NCBI GenBank assembly: GCA_914767885.1
Contig: CAJZBQ010000009.1
Span: 186,001-250,000, forward strand
From: Blepharisma stoltei
Taxonomy: Eukaryota > Ciliophora > Heterotrichea > Heterotrichida > Blepharismidae
Direction: 5' to 3'
DNA length: 64,000 nucleotides
Every line of letters begins with the position of its first letter. Position 1 is the stretch's first letter. Position numbers and translations under genes: made by a program. Positions 28,901-41,671 of the stretch are shown here, one piece after another. The notes under the pieces were generated by a model that had not been told where the DNA came from, did no database searches, and was given only the letters and a program-made list of their open reading frames with translations.

Positions 28901-31104
28901 TGCTAAAAATGTTATAAATACAGGAAGTGAAATTTGTTTTGTTTTTGAAAATTTTATTGAGATATATGGGTATTCTTTAGAATATTGGAAAACAATTTTG
29001 ACAAATATGTATGAGCCTATTGTTGGAACATATGGGAAGTCAAATATGATTTATTTGATAACGAGTAATGCTTTATATATCTTTGATAGCGACCAACCAT
29101 CACATAATTCTTTATTTTATACACTAACTATTAGCAATCCAAGCCTGCTATCATTTGGGCTATTTAACTGAGGAGATATGAGAATTGCTAATTTCAATCC
29201 TGATAAGCACTATGTTGAAATCTATACAAGCTCTTGCCCTAATAAAGAATTCTACGAGGGATGCTCATTTTATTATGGATTTTATATGAACATTGGCAAC
29301 TCTGAGTACTTAAGAGACTTTTCTTTGCAAACAAGCATTTCAATAGCTGCATTTAATAAAGAAAATTTATTAAAAGAAACTTTCCCTATAAATTTGGTAA
29401 TTAATGGGAATTTCCCTTGTTATCAAAAAGAAGAAAATTGAGAAAATAATAAGAATATCCCATATAACGAGAGATACGAATTAGATTTAAGTAAATTTTT
29501 TGAGTATCTTAGCAATAGTTACCTTTTCACCTGCATTTAAGCGCTTTCTCTTTCTGTTAGGGCAAAATATTTTGATGACTTTGTATGTTAATGGAAATTA
29601 CTCTTTCAATGAAACAGTAGAAAACTGGCCTGCAATTATTCCTCAGCGAACTGAATTACTGGGAAGATACGATTTGAATAAACATTATGGTAAAACTAAT
29701 CATATTATTATACCCAATACAGAGATCGCTGTAATATTGTCTTTTTCTGAATTATTCATAATCGATGCTACTATGCTGACGAATAAAGTTATGGTTTTGA
29801 ACTTAACTGAGATTTCAAATATTACAGATTTGATATGTAATTTTATGGATGTTTTCCCTCACACACAAAATAATCTCGCTTTATTAATAACTTCATGTGC
29901 TTATAGAATTCCAGAAGCAATTAAATATAAAAGCACAACCACTTATATTTCAGAATTTGTTTATGCTATTATTCTATGAGAATTAGATTATGTAAATTTT
30001 GAAATAATAAAATATAGGCTCCTTAATGCATATAGTGATCATAATTATCTAAAAGCTGCCCCTCTTGATGCTCAAAGTTTTGAGATTTTAGCATTTTATA
30101 TTGACAATTCAGCTCCAAATTATATAAATAACATTTACAGATATAGTGGAAGATGAGAGATTAATGATATTAGCATTAGTCAATGTGAAGTCATAAATTA
30201 TTTTTCTTTGGGTTTAAATTCATTCTATGCTCTTCTAGCTGAATTCATTGTGAAAGACTCTGAAACTGCTTATTGATATATAATTGACGACCAATATGGA
30301 ATAAGAATTATACAAACTAGTAAAAATTCAACAAGTATCTTAGTAGGTGGACTTCATGTCGAACTCAATTATTATTTTGTAAATTTTGGATTATGAGGAG
30401 ATACACTTTATATAGCATGTGGAAAATGAATGAAATCATTTAAATTAAGATCTTACACGAGTCTAGAAGAAGATTTGAATTATGGTGCTTACGAGTCACC
30501 AGAATCTGATTATTTATTTTTGCTAAATAATGTTGTTTCTTCAAAAGATAATAGATATATTGCATGCCCTGTTTGAAGGAGCGATCTAGGGTTATTGATT
30601 AGAATATGAGACACAAAAGCAAAGAATTCATCTAATATAATATCAGAAATCTACGCCTCAGAAATAAATACTCTTTTATATCCAGTCAGTATGCAGTTTA
30701 TTGGCAATTCAATACTTACATTCTATATTAGCCATGAGAATGAATATAGAAGTTATAAAATTAATGAAAATTATTTGATTTTCCCTAAAATGAGCAAAGA
30801 AGAGTACTCAGAAATGACTAATTTGTGGGGAACAAAGTCGTTTTATTTGTATATTATTGCAGAAAATTCCAATGGAAAGGTTTCCTCAAAGTATCTTTAT
30901 TTTAATAGAGAGGTCAGAGGAAAGAAAAGTGATAATTATTGATGGATTTGGGTTTTAGTTTCTATAGCAATTGTTGCTTGCATCATTGTAGGAGGGCTTT
31001 ATATTAGAAAACTGTTGAAAGCCCATAGACGTCGATCTTTAGAGTTAATTCTTATGAGAGAAATTCATAATAAAGAGGGTTTACAAGACACAGAGTTAAA
31101 TTAA
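25962..31104 (+). CDS. B-type surface/secretory membrane protein, copy B2
   Basis: Signal peptide MLVRYLFLFPAVLSIMIQ, then GSIYLTEGESYELYLSDYFSGNNLSFAISD, LVIVD-like repeats (YVLDTNFGLIKY, YIIDNDFGAVIVDL, YIIDDQYGIRIIQT), LNDYFSGPNLEFTIIDL, DLSKFFEGQNILMTLYVNG, one membrane helix (WIWVLVSIAIVACIIVGGLYI) and a basic tail RKLLKAHRRRSLELILMREIHNKEGLQDTELN. Three TA-bounded inserts (327, 173 and 307 nt) and a 55-nt insert leave 4,281 nt, 1,427 codons. The 55-nt insert does not obey the TA rule, so B2 may or may not be functional. Confidence 0.75.
26038..26366. mobile_element. CTCCGTGAG-family MITE in B2 (first)
   Basis: TA at 26038-26039 and 26365-26366. Excision of 327 nt gives ATTTACTTAACGGAAGG, as in B4 and B5. 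The hairpin end is on the left. No other B copy has an insert here. Confidence 0.93.
26626..26800. mobile_element. Palindromic TA-bounded insert with box-B-like motifs in B2
   Basis: Absent from B1, B4 and B5. Inverted ends (TATAGTCTTTTGG...GTCCACTTGTGG and complement) enclose GGTTCGAACTT at 26666-26676 and its inverted counterpart at 26746-26757, both close to the pol III box B consensus. Excision of 173 nt is in frame. Its layout parallels the HARS insert at 499-727. Confidence 0.85.
27732..28040. mobile_element. CTCCGTGAG-family MITE in B2 (second), hairpin end left
   Basis: TA at 27732-27733 and 28039-28040; excision gives CATACTTAGAAGAATG as in uninterrupted B4. B5 has a MITE at the same TA but reversed (59373-59706). 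Confidence 0.93.
29505..29559. other. 55-nt insert in B2 with TA at each end but none in the restored gene
   Basis: B4 and B5 read TTTTTTGAGGGGCAAAAT here; B2 has TATCTTAGCAATAG...TTTCTGTTA between GAG and GGG. Removing all 55 nt restores the reading frame (FFEGQN); leaving one TA would give a stop codon. B3 has a different 244-nt insert within a few bases of the same position, sharing a TCTTAGCA block. Confidence 0.65.
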
Positions 31105-32097
31105 TTCTTTTTAAAGCCATTAAGCAATTATAATTTTAGTAGTAATATAGCTAGATAATGCTCGACTGGTTCAGGGAGTTCGATCTTTTACTTGTAATTT
31201 ATAAGCCAATTTCTGGCTATTTGTAGATTTAAAGAAAAAACCTATTTTTATCGAAGAAGATTCGAGCCTATATATTTTCAAAAAGCCTACTCTTCTATTG
31301 CACAAATATTGCATATTCAAGTATCTTATAGATTTATTTCTATACCTAAAATTTAAAAATATATTTTAATGGTATCTTCGAAACTTATTCTTAGATGTGC
31401 ATTATGCCAGGTAGATATCGGATCTATGTTTTATGAAGTTTATACTAATTTAGATTACAAAAGTGATTATTTTTTTTTGATAGTTAATTTTATTAAATAG
31501 GAATTTTCTCTAATATAATTAAATGGAGTGTTGGTACATCCTCTATGCCTCCAGCTTGTTACCCTTGAGCAGGCGATGGAGTTCTCTGAAGAATTTTTGA
31601 TCAAAGGCCAGACTGCATGGATGAGCCATGCTGGAGCTCTAGTCTGTGCCGTTTTGAAACAACAGAGGCCACAATGAAGCAGAGTATGAGAGAGTCATTG
31701 CAGCAAGAGGCAAGCTCAAATCCAAGAAGGGAGGAGAAGAAACCCAGAGCAGCGCTGAATCCATGGAAATAGTTAAGACTATACATTAATATTTGATAAA
31801 AAGTATAATAATCACTTATATGCATCAAATAATTGTTATTTTAGTGTACAAAGCCTCGTTTATATACAAGTTTTCATAATTGCATATGAGAGCTTTCTGT
31901 AATTTTTGGTTGTTTGCAAGACAATAAATTAGCATACTCATAAATTTAAAGCTATGTAGTTGAGCTATTAGTTAAAATTGTAAAAAATATAAATTCCATT
32001 GAAATAAGCATATTTAAATAAAAAAGAATTTTCTTTTAAATTATTCACCATTTGATTAGCATTTAAATCACCTCATTCATCGACTTTAATTTAATAA
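31105..32097. other. B-to-A spacer between B2 and A2
   Basis: Homologous to the B4-A4 spacer (GCCAGGTAGATATCGGATCTATG) except for a GC-richer patch at about 31540-31785 absent elsewhere. That patch can be read on the plus strand as an open frame (with TGA = Trp) containing EQAMEFSEEFLIKGQTAW; I do not recognise it and it may be a transposon fragment. The A-type conserved block ends the spacer. Confidence 0.5.
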
Positions 32098-33099
32098 ATG
32101 CTAATAAGCTCTTTTATTCTCGTAGCATTCGTGAGCTCGTTAAATCTACGCAAAGAATTAGGGAATCTTTATTTAACAGAAGGTGAGCCATATGATCTTC
32201 TTTTATCAGACTACTTTTCTGGAGACAACTTATCGTTTTCCATAGCAGACACCAACATGACTAATAACTCTGCAAGAATAGAAAATCAATGCGATTTTAA
32301 TCATTTATCTACGATTCCATATGAAAAGCTAGAGAAATCTTGGCTCTCTTGGGATGCTCAGCCTGTTGTAATGTGGCAAGATATAAAGTTACAAGTCATT
32401 GTGGGATTCAATCAAAATTATTTAGCTGCTTATAAATTTTCGGCGTTAACAGAAGAATCAAAGCTTATTTGAAGTACAACTCTAAGTACAGAGCACAAAA
32501 ATTCTCAAATTCAAGCAATTGCGACACTGAAAGCTAGTCATGGTGATTATCATCTGGCTGTGTTAATAAAGCAGCAAGAAAGCAATGATTTATGAAGAAA
32601 TGATATATATATGATTAAAGTGCAGGATGGCTATATTTTCCACGACCCTGAAAAATTAAATTTAAATGAAATTACCTACGCTTCAAAAATAGTAATGGGA
32701 AATGGAAGTTCGTATAAGTATTTTCCCATCTATTGCGAATTTCATAAAACCTCAAGCATTCCTAATGTTTTGTATATTTATGAAATAAGTAATTTTCATG
32801 AACCAATTTTAGTGCAAGCTATTTCAAATTATGAAAAAATAGTATTTATGAGTAATTCTCTTTCTATAAGAAGTATTTTAACAGCTGCTCAATATATATA
32901 CATTTTAGATTCAAATTATGGTGTAATTTCTTTTTATAAAACCTGACCGTTAGAAATTTTTGAAGAAGAATTAAACATAAATTTAAGTTATTTCGGAGAA
33001 CTCTATTCAATGGAATTTACAGATTTTGGAAAAATGATAATAAAAGCTAGCTCAGGAATCATAGTAATTGAAAGAGTGGTTAGAAAGCCAGGGATTAGG

Positions 33100-33665
33100 A
33101 TTAGGATTAGGATTATTAAAGTCAGTGCTAGCCATATTGGTGACGCAGTCACCAAAGACTTCCTGTATAGGAGGTTCTACTGCTTTTCGACTCCAGCCCA
33201 GAGGGTCTATCCCTCTTACGAGTGCCCTTCCGGTACCTTCTGTCTCCTCCTTGCCTTGAGGCTTCAGTCTTGAGTGGGCGGCTTATGGATTTCTGCGGCC
33301 CTGCTACGGGCGATTGGAGTAGCTTGATTCCAAGGATCCTTGGAGACTATCGGATGTCGAAGTGCTTTCTTCGACAGCTAAAGGAAAAAGGCTGTTCCCC
33401 TGTGGCCAGGGCCGAAGCCCTCAGTTCCTCGGTAGAAGTATGCCCATGGGTCCTCGGATCCAAAGGAAGCTGTTAGGCACCTCCATTTCCAACCACAGGA
33501 AAGCAGCCAAAACCTCCTAGGATACACACCTCTTGAGCCTGCACTAGATTCTCGGCTCGGAGTCCGTCCCAGTTCGCCGTAGCCATAAGGTTTGGACTGC
33601 TGCGCCAAGAGGGCAGGTCGAATCGTGTCGCCATTTAATTTATATCCGTTGGAAAGCTAGGATTA
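33100..33665 (-). mobile_element. GC-rich SINE/LINE-tail element in A2, related to the one after SKP1
   Basis: Absent from A1, A3 and A4. On the minus strand it begins AAATGGCGACACGATTCG and ends in a (CCTAAT)n tail, seen on the plus strand as GGATTAGGATTAGGATTAGG. The flanks TTAGAAAGCCAGGGATTA and TGGAAAGCTAGGATTA are a diverged target duplication. Contains the GCAAGGAGGAG and CACTCAAGACTGAAGC blocks. Confidence 0.8.
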
Positions 33666-34335
33666 AGAAGATTTTTGAAAAATCAAGAAAAAGACTTATG
33701 AATCCAAGGATATGAATGCCAAAACTACTATTTCCTTCAATCAGCTAGTGAAATGTTGTCGATATTTTCCATATCTAAAGAAAATCAAGTCGAAATCACT
33801 TATAAAATTAATTTGAAGAGTTTAGATATTCATGGTGATAGAAATATCCCACACATACTTTGTGATATAGAAAAAAATTCATATTGCTTCCAAAGATTTG
33901 AAGAAGAGGGACTTAAAGCTTATAGAATTAATTTAAAAGAATGAAAACTAAGAATTGTAGGAGACTTATTTTATGTGAAGGTTACAGCAAAAGACGATGA
34001 GAGCCATGAAATATCAGATATTTTAAACGTCATTTCAATTCCAAAAAACTCAGATAGGATTTTGGCACTAGAAGAGGGACGAATAAAAGTGCCTGAGCCT
34101 ATAGATCTATGAATAAGTGAAAAAACCTCAATGCTATATTTCTTTCCTGCCACTTATTTTTCAGGACCAAACCTTAAATATGAGTTTATTTTCCCGTATT
34201 CAGAAAAATTCAAATATGAAATTTCTAATATAACCAGGTTAGAATTAGAAGAAAGCAGAACCTCTCCTGATGGTCTTCGAAAATTTTTAGTTTCTGAATC
34301 AATATTTTATTATTTTTATGATAATAAAATTGAGT

Positions 34336-34713
34336 TACTCTCCTCCATGAGCGAACAAAAAAATCTTGTTCATCACGGAAAGGGTTAATGTTTTTTTTAA
34401 AAATATTTATATATAAATTTTAAAGAAAAAAAAATTTTTTTAGAATTTAAAAAAATCCCACTCCTAGAAAATTGGAAAACAAATATTAAATTTAATTGTA
34501 AAATTTATGTTTTAAAAAACGCAATTTGTTTAAATTTAAACAGAGCTAGCTTGAGATTCCATGATACTAATTATCACTTATTATCAAAATTTTTTTCCCA
34601 TAAACAATTTTTCTATTAAAAAAATTTTTGTTTGCTCACAGAGGGTGGGTTTTTGGGCAAAAAATAGCGATTTTCCTTATGGTTTTGTTCGCTCACGGAG
34701 GGAGGGGGGGTTA
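34336..34713. mobile_element. CTCCGTGAG-family MITE in A2
   Basis: TA at 34336-34337 and 34712-34713. Excision of 376 nt gives GAGTTAGAAAAAATCG, aligning with GAGTTAGAAGATATCA in A1. Hairpin end on the left. Confidence 0.92.
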
Positions 34714-35391
34714 GAAAAAATCGACTATTTCAGAATCACTTTAAATATAACAAGCCCAATAAGAATGTTGGAAAATAGTGGATACTATGTGGTTTATTCA
34801 AATCCAAGTGAAAATATATTTCTTATATCAACCCTTTTATCTGATGGTCGAACGCTGAATTTAGTCGAAGAAATGGAATCAGAGATTGATTGCATGCTTC
34901 TTGATTTCTATAATAGCTGATTACTATGTGGAAATAGCGAAACAATTAACATTTATAGTTGGAGTGGGTTTTGAAAAAAATTATTTTCTTTAACTGAGAT
35001 TATGGACCAAATCAATTTTAAGTTAGAAATAGCTGATGCTTTTCTTAGCAAGGATAATGGGTTTATTTATATACTTGACAGAAATTTTGGAGCTTTAGTT
35101 ATCAGTATGTTTGAGAGGCAAATTAAATTCGCATTAAGAACGAAAGGAATATTTAAAATTTTGATACTAGAAGAAAGAAAAATGGGGCTTATTTATGAAG
35201 ACAAAGCTGAAATTTATAATTATCTTTTTCAACTCGAAAAAACTATATTTTTTAAAGCAGAGGGACCACTTACAAATGCTTTTGTGTATCAATCCATTAT
35301 TTTTATACAAATAGGCGCAATTTTTTATATATATTATCCAAGTCAATTGTCACATGATGCATTGGCTTATTCATTTGAAATCCAAAGCCCA

Positions 35392-35837
35392 TATAAATAA
35401 AATGGCATTCGGTTCGAGAGAAATTAGCTTTGCTAATTTTCTCTCCCTCATGGAATTTTATTTATAGGGTTAGGTTTTCACTCGAGAACTTCTGGACAGC
35501 AATAGCGGTTTAACTCTGGGGATAACCAGAGGAACGCCTCCTCAGCGCATCAAAAGGCTCGGATTTTTACCTCTCAGCACATCTCCACGGGAAGATGACC
35601 CTTAGGCGGAACACGTGCAGCAGCTGAGTCGAGACAAGGGCGACGGCATCGCGCCGGGTGAGACGTGCAGCAAGGCTGGTGAAGCAGGAGTTGATAGAAG
35701 GCTTGGCCAGGGCTGACCTGTTCCAAGATGGCTCGCCTACGTCACTAGTTTTGCCATAGGTCCTTTTGGGCTGCGGCACTAGACACCTTAAACACCAGAT
35801 AATTAAGTAAGTAAGTAAGTAAGAAATCCAAAGCCCA
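35392..35837 (+). mobile_element. SINE (array family) in A2, full length with 5' hairpin
   Basis: Target duplication GAAATCCAAAGCCCA at 35377-35391 and 35823-35837, with no TA inside. The 5' end forms a hairpin of about 70 bp (GAGAGAAATTAGC / GCTAATTTTCTCTC), followed by GGGTTAGGTTTTCAC and GACCCTTAGGCGGAACACGTGC, with a (GTAA)n 3' tail. Confidence 0.9.
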
Positions 35838-37715
35838 GGAATCATTTCTTATGGACGAAATAGTTGGTATGAGTTATTGATAACCAACTATAATCCAGAT
35901 GCAAAACTTATTGAAATATACAAGAGCCCATTTCCAAGTAAAGATGTTTTCCCTCCTGTTTATAAAATTAGCATAATTGCTGATGACATTGATAGTTTAC
36001 AGAGCTCATGCTATAATGAAAGTTTTTCAGTGATTGCATATAATGCTTATGACAAAATGGAAGCCAATTTTTCATTATTGTTGCAAATTGATGGGAACTT
36101 CCCATGAATAGAAAATGACAAATTAGTTATTCATGAAAATTTACCTTATAATAGTAGATTTGAGGTAGATTTAAGCGACTCATTTCATGGGCAATATTTA
36201 AATATGAGTTTGAATATCAATGGAATTAATATTAATGATCAAACATCAGAAATTTTACCAGCATTTATACCGAAAAGAGTAGAAGTTGTAGGAGAACATC
36301 AAACAAAAAATAATTGAATGAAAGACCATATTATTCTTCCCCGCACAGAAATAGCTTTGATAGCCAGTAATAATGGTTTTCTTTTTATGAACTCAACAGG
36401 CTTTAACAACGAAGGAAAATTTTTGAATGTTTCTGAACATACTAATCTCAAAAGCTTGACTTGTTCCTTAGTTGAATCCTTTCCACATGAAATTAAAAAT
36501 TTGGCATTAATAGTTACATCTTGCACTTATCGGACTGCAAGTGATCAACTTTTTGTGAAAACAGTGAGAGAATTTGCTCTCAAAAATGCACTCATTTTGT
36601 GGGAAATCGATTTTATTAGCTTAAAAATTACAAATTATATCTTATTCAGCATTGCTGCAGAGCCATGATGCTTGAAAATTGCTCCACTTACTGAACTTGA
36701 CTTTGAGCTAATGGTTGTCATGGGTGATAATAACATATTTGATTATAATGATGTTTTAAGATTTAGAGGAAAATGAATTGAAAATCTTATAACCATTCAG
36801 CTTTTAGAAACTATAAATTTCCTTTCATTAGATGTTCCATCGTTTTCCCCTGTGTCACTTGATTACAAGGTAAAAAATTCTCAAACTTCTTACTGATATC
36901 TAGCAGACAAAAAATATGGAATTAGGGTTTTAGAAACTAGTAATAGCCAAAGAAGTTATTTGGTAGGAGAGCTTCCATATCTAAATGTTCATAACTATTT
37001 CATAGCATTTGGTCTTTGTGGAGATATTTTATATGTTTCTTCATCTATGTCAGCAATAGTGTCTTATAAGATAAAAGACTATATTTATTTTGAAAAAGAC
37101 TCTGATTATAATATTTTGAAAGGATCAGAAAGTGTCTATATTGGAGCACATAGTCCTATTATATGTTCAATGGATAATCGATATTTTGCAGTCCACACAT
37201 TCAATTCAGAATGCTTATTTCTAACAATTTTTGATACAAAATCTCAAAGCAATTCGAATCTCTACCCTAACTTTTATCTCTCTCTCCCTAATCTCGCTCC
37301 GATGATGGTAAAAGCAAGATTTATCAATGAAAATGAAATTTCTGCAATTTTTTATTCTAGTTTTACATATAAAAGACTCAAGGTAAACCAAAATTCTTTA
37401 ATATAAACAAATATAAACAAAATTGAGTATGATGAGATGATAAGCAAATGGGGAACTAAGAATTTCAGCATTACAATTACTGCAGAAAATATGAACAATG
37501 CTGTTAATTCTTCGACCATTTATTTTACACGTGAGATAGATTCAGTGAATTCAGTTCAAAGCAATTTATTAGATTTTACCTATTGACTGATAAGATTTTT
37601 AATTCTTATTTCCATTTTAGCTGTTTTCGCAGCAAGCGTAAACTTTGCTAAAAGAATCGGGTCAAAGTAAAAAATAATTCAAGCATATTTTGATGAAAAA
37701 GCATTGAAGACATAA

Positions 37716-38129
37716 AATAAGAATTAATATTATTTTATAATAAATAATAATGACGCAAAATATTTTAGACTTAAATTCTTTATTATCTACATCACGATTT
37801 TTGAGGCTAGGTTTAGGTTTAACAGCTTATTTTATTTAATAGATATAGCTATTTCCTTTGAATATCTCACAACTGCTATCTAAAAGAAAATCCATATCTT
37901 TTACTTTTTGAAGTATTTTTCACCAGATTGTCATAGTAACTATGAAAATCTTAGTTTCCTGTAAGCTTGAAGCAGGACACAATGCATTTGGAAATTCCCA
38001 ATGTATTTTAGTCATCTGCAAAAAATCACTAAAAAAAAGAATACCATAAGTGAAAAGGTTGAATTTTAACAATTTTAAATTTAAGACAAAAAAATGAATA
38101 GAAGAAATCGATTAGATAATTTAGAAAAT
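37716..38129. other. A2-to-B3 spacer with deletion junction
   Basis: The first part matches other A-to-B spacers; after about 38035 (poly-A stretch and unrelated AT-rich sequence) it jumps into the middle of a B gene, so the B3 promoter and roughly the first 40% of the gene are gone. Confidence 0.7.
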
Positions 38130-39031
38130 TTTATCAGAAATAGATTGTATTTTCTTTTTAATTGATTATAGCTATCTTATATGCTCAAATTCGCATCAAA
38201 TAGACGTATATTACAATAATAATACCTATTACTATGCTCATATGGCTACTTTAACTGGTGAGCAATTTGAAAAAGGTTCTTCATGAAATATAACAGATTT
38301 AGCAATATCTTTCTCAACTTATTCTATGCTCTACATTTATATAATAGATAATGATTTGGGTACAGTTATTGTAGACTTAAAAAGTATAATTGAAACAACT
38401 GAACCTTTTAATTATTATGGAAAAGTATCAGGTGCTAAAAATGTTATAAACACAGGAAGTGAAATTTGTTTTGTTTTTGAAAATTTTATTGAGATATATG
38501 GGTATTCTTTAGAATATTGGAAAACAATTTTGACAAATATATATGAGCCTATTGTTGGAACATATGGAAAGTCAAATATGATTTATTTGATAACTAGTAG
38601 TGCTTTATATATCTTTGATAGCGGCCAGCCATCACATAATTCTTTATTTTATACGCTGCCTATTAGCAATCAAAGCTTATTATCGTTTGGGTTATTTAAC
38701 TGAGGAGATATGAGAATTGCTAATTTCAATCCTGATAAGCACTATGTTGAAATCTATACAAGCTCTTGCCCTAATAAAGAATTCGACGTGGGATGCTCAT
38801 TTTATTATCAATTTTATATGAACATTAGCAACTCTGAGTACTTAAGAGACTTTTCTTTGCAAACAAGCATTTCAATAGCTGCATTTAATAAAGAAAATTT
38901 ATTAAAAGAAACTTTCCCTATAAATTTGATAATTAATGGAAATTTCCCTTGTTATAAAGAAGAAAATTGAGAAAATCATAAAAATATTCCATATAACGAG
39001 AGATACGAATTAGATTTAAGTAAATTTTTTG

Positions 39032-39275
39032 TGTGTCTTAGCACTTGCCTATCACAATAAATTTTTTTTGGGTTTATTTTTTTTGCGCCTTTGTTTTTAA
39101 TCTCTTTTGGTCAAACTGCTTTGAAATGACCCAATATTGACTATTTCGAAAGTTATTTTTAATCATTTGAGTATATTTCTTTTGACAGAAGTAATATTAA
39201 AAATGTTGATTAAAAAAAAGGCTTAAAAAAATAGTTTCATGGTGAATGCACCATAAAAAGGAACTAATTTTTTTG
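39032..39275. mobile_element. 244-bp insert of unknown family in B3
   Basis: Flanked by TTTTTTG on both sides; interrupts FFEGQN at almost the same point as the 55-nt insert in B2. AT-rich, no TIRs recognised. Confidence 0.6.
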
Positions 39276-39619
39276 AGGGGCAAAATATTGTGATGGCTTT
39301 GTCTGTTAATGGAAATTACTCTTTCAATGAAACAGTAGATAACTGGCCTGCAATTATTCCTCAGCGAACTGAATTACTGAGAAGATACGATTTGAATAAA
39401 CATTATGGTAAAACTAATCATATTATTATACCCAATACAGAGATCGCTGTAATCTTGTCTTTTTCTGAATTATTCATAATCGATGCTACTATGTTGACGA
39501 ATAAAGTTATGGTTTTGAACTTAACTGAGATTTCAAATATTACAGATTTGATATGTAATTTTATGGATGTTTTCCCTCACACACAAAATAATCTCGCTTT
39601 ATTAATAACATCATGCATT

Positions 39620-39934
39620 TACTCATTCCGTGTGCGAGAAAAACCATTGGAAAAATCCCGATTTTTTGTCCAAAATTTTTTTCTGAAACAAAAATTTGAT
39701 ATATAAGCGATAATTAGTATAATGAACTCTAGCTAATTCTAATTAATTTTAAACAAATTGCATTTAAAAACATAAACTTTACGTATTAAATAAATATTTG
39801 CTTTTCAATTTTTGTGAATCGGGGTTTTCGCCAAAAAATTAGTATAAAATTTATATATAATTTGTTTTTTAAAAAAAAATTAATCCTTCCATAAGTGAAA
39901 AAAATTTTATTTTCGCTTGCGGAGTGGGGAATTA
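39620..39934. mobile_element. CTCCGTGAG-family MITE in B3 (same site as in B4)
   Basis: TA at 39620-39621 and 39933-39934. Left end TACTCATTCCGTGTGCGAG, sequence-related and in the same orientation as the insert at 50587-50904 in B4. B2 and B5 have an empty site (GCATTTATAGAATTCC in B5). Confidence 0.92.
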
Positions 39935-41155
39935 TAGAATTCCAGAAGCAATTGAATATAAAAATACAACTACCTATATTTCTGAAATTGCTTATGCTAT
40001 TATTCTATGAGAGTTAGACTATGTAAATTTTGAAGTAATTAAATATAGGCCCCTTAATACATATAGTGATCATAATTATCTAAAAGTTGCCCCTCTTGAT
40101 GCTCACAGTTTTGAGATTTTGGCATTTTATATTGACAATTCAGCTCAAAATTATATAAATAGCATTTACAGATATAATGGAAGATGAGAGATTAATGATA
40201 TTAGCATTAGCCAATGTGAGGTCATAAATTATTTTTCTTTGGGTTTAAATTCATTCTATGCTCTTCTAGCTGAATTCATTGTGAAAGACTCTGAAACTGT
40301 TTATTGGTATATAATTGACAACCAATATGGAATAAGAATTATACAAACTAGTAAAAACTCTACAAGTATCTTAGTAGGTGGACTTTATATCGAACTCAAT
40401 TATTACTTTGTAAATTTTGGATTATGAGGAGATACACTTTATATAGCATGTGGAGAATGAATGAAATCATTTAAATTAAGATCTTACACGAGTTTAGAAG
40501 AAGATTCTAATTATGGTGCTTACGAATTTCAAGAATCTGATTATTTATTTTTGCTAAATAATATTGTTTCTTCAAAAGATAATAGATACATTGCATGCCC
40601 TGTTTGAAGAAACGATCTAGGGTTATTAATTAGAATATGAGACGCAAAAGCAAAGAATTCATCTAATATTATATCAGAAATCTACGCCTCAGAAATATAT
40701 ACTCTTTTATATCCAGTCAGCATGCAGTTTATTGGAAATTCAATACTTAAATTTTCGGAGTCCCGCTAAGATGCTATATTAGCTATGGGAATGAATATAG
40801 AAGTTATAAAATTAATGAAAATTATTTGATTTTCCCTAAAATGAGCAAAGAAGAGTACTCAGAAATGACTAATTTGTGGGGAACAAAGTCGTTTTATTTG
40901 TATGCTATTGCAGAAAATGCCAATGGAGAGGTTGCCTCAAAGTATCTTTATTTTAATAGAGAGGTCAGAGGAAAGAAAAGTGATAATTATTGATGGATTT
41001 GGGTTTTGGTTTCTATAACAATTGTCGCTTGCATCATTGGAGGGGGGCTTTATATTAGGAAACTGTTGAAAGCCCATAGACGTCGATCTTTAGAGTTAAT
41101 TCTTATGAGAGAAATTCATAATAAAGAGGGTTTACAAGACACAGAGTTAAATTAA

Positions 41156-41671
41156 TTCTTTTTAAAGCCATTAAGCAATTATAATCTTAGTAGTAATATA
41201 GCTAGATAATGCTCGGCTGGTTAAGAGAGTTCGATCTTTCACTTGAAAGTTATAAGCTAACTTCTAGCTGTAGTGTATATTTGCCATCGGTGAGTTGGAT
41301 TGTAACCCAAAAGCTTCAAATCCTATTAAGAATATTTAAAAGCATCGGACAAAGCACAGAGACATAAATGCTCAAAAAATATTTATCAAAGTTACCATAA
41401 CAGAGTTAGAGCAGCTTTTATTTTTGCATAATTATTTTTAGTATGATAAACTTCGTTTATATACAGGTTTCATAATTGCATATGAGACCTTTCTGTAATT
41501 TTTGGTTGTTTGCAAGACAATAAATTAGCATATCCATAAGCTACTCGTTAAAATTGTAAAAAAATAAACTCCAATGTTCTGAGCACATTTAAAGAAAAAG
41601 AGTTTTCTTTTAAATTATTCACCATTTGATTAACATTTAAATCACCTCATTCATCGACTTTAATTTAATAA
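41156..41671. other. B-to-A spacer between B3 and A3
   Basis: Homologous to the end of the other spacers, closing with the TTCACCATTTGATTAACATTTAAATC block. No gene. Confidence 0.65.

Larger units (their letters stand above)
32098..37715 (+). pseudogene. A-type copy A2, with premature stops near the C-terminus
   Basis: Same domain order as A1. After removing about 566, 376 and 446 nt of inserts it would be 1,410 codons, the same as A1. However TAA at 37404-37406 replaces Phe of LIFPNM, and a second TAA at 37668-37670 replaces His of GSKHK. The first stop cuts off the membrane helix and tail, so any product would be soluble. One SINE target duplication lacks TA, another reason to doubt correct restoration. 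Probably a decaying copy. Confidence 0.8.
38130..41155 (+). pseudogene. B-type copy B3, 5'-truncated
   Basis: Homology to B2/B4/B5 begins at PSEIDCIFFLI and runs to the normal C-terminus LQDTELN. Missing: signal peptide, first and second DYFSG segments. It has a 244-nt insert at 39032-39275, a MITE at 39620-39934, and a 20-nt insertion near 40755 (TTCGGAGTCCCGCTAAGATG) that shifts the frame and creates TAA. No start region. Pseudogene. Confidence 0.88.

Noticed and set aside
31601-31828. 75-codon minus-strand ORF in the B2-A2 spacer
   Set aside because: Partly in homologous spacer DNA, and no family resemblance; the plus-strand reading of the patch is at least as open, so neither is called as a gene.
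33094-33112. GGATTAGGATTAGG as a telomeric tract
   Set aside because: Only about three units, internal, and at the 3' end of a retroelement on the minus strand; better explained as its microsatellite tail.
33010-33608. ORFs overlapping the GC-rich insert in A2
   Set aside because: They run from A2 coding sequence into the insert or lie wholly within it; the same positions are uninterrupted in A1 and A3.
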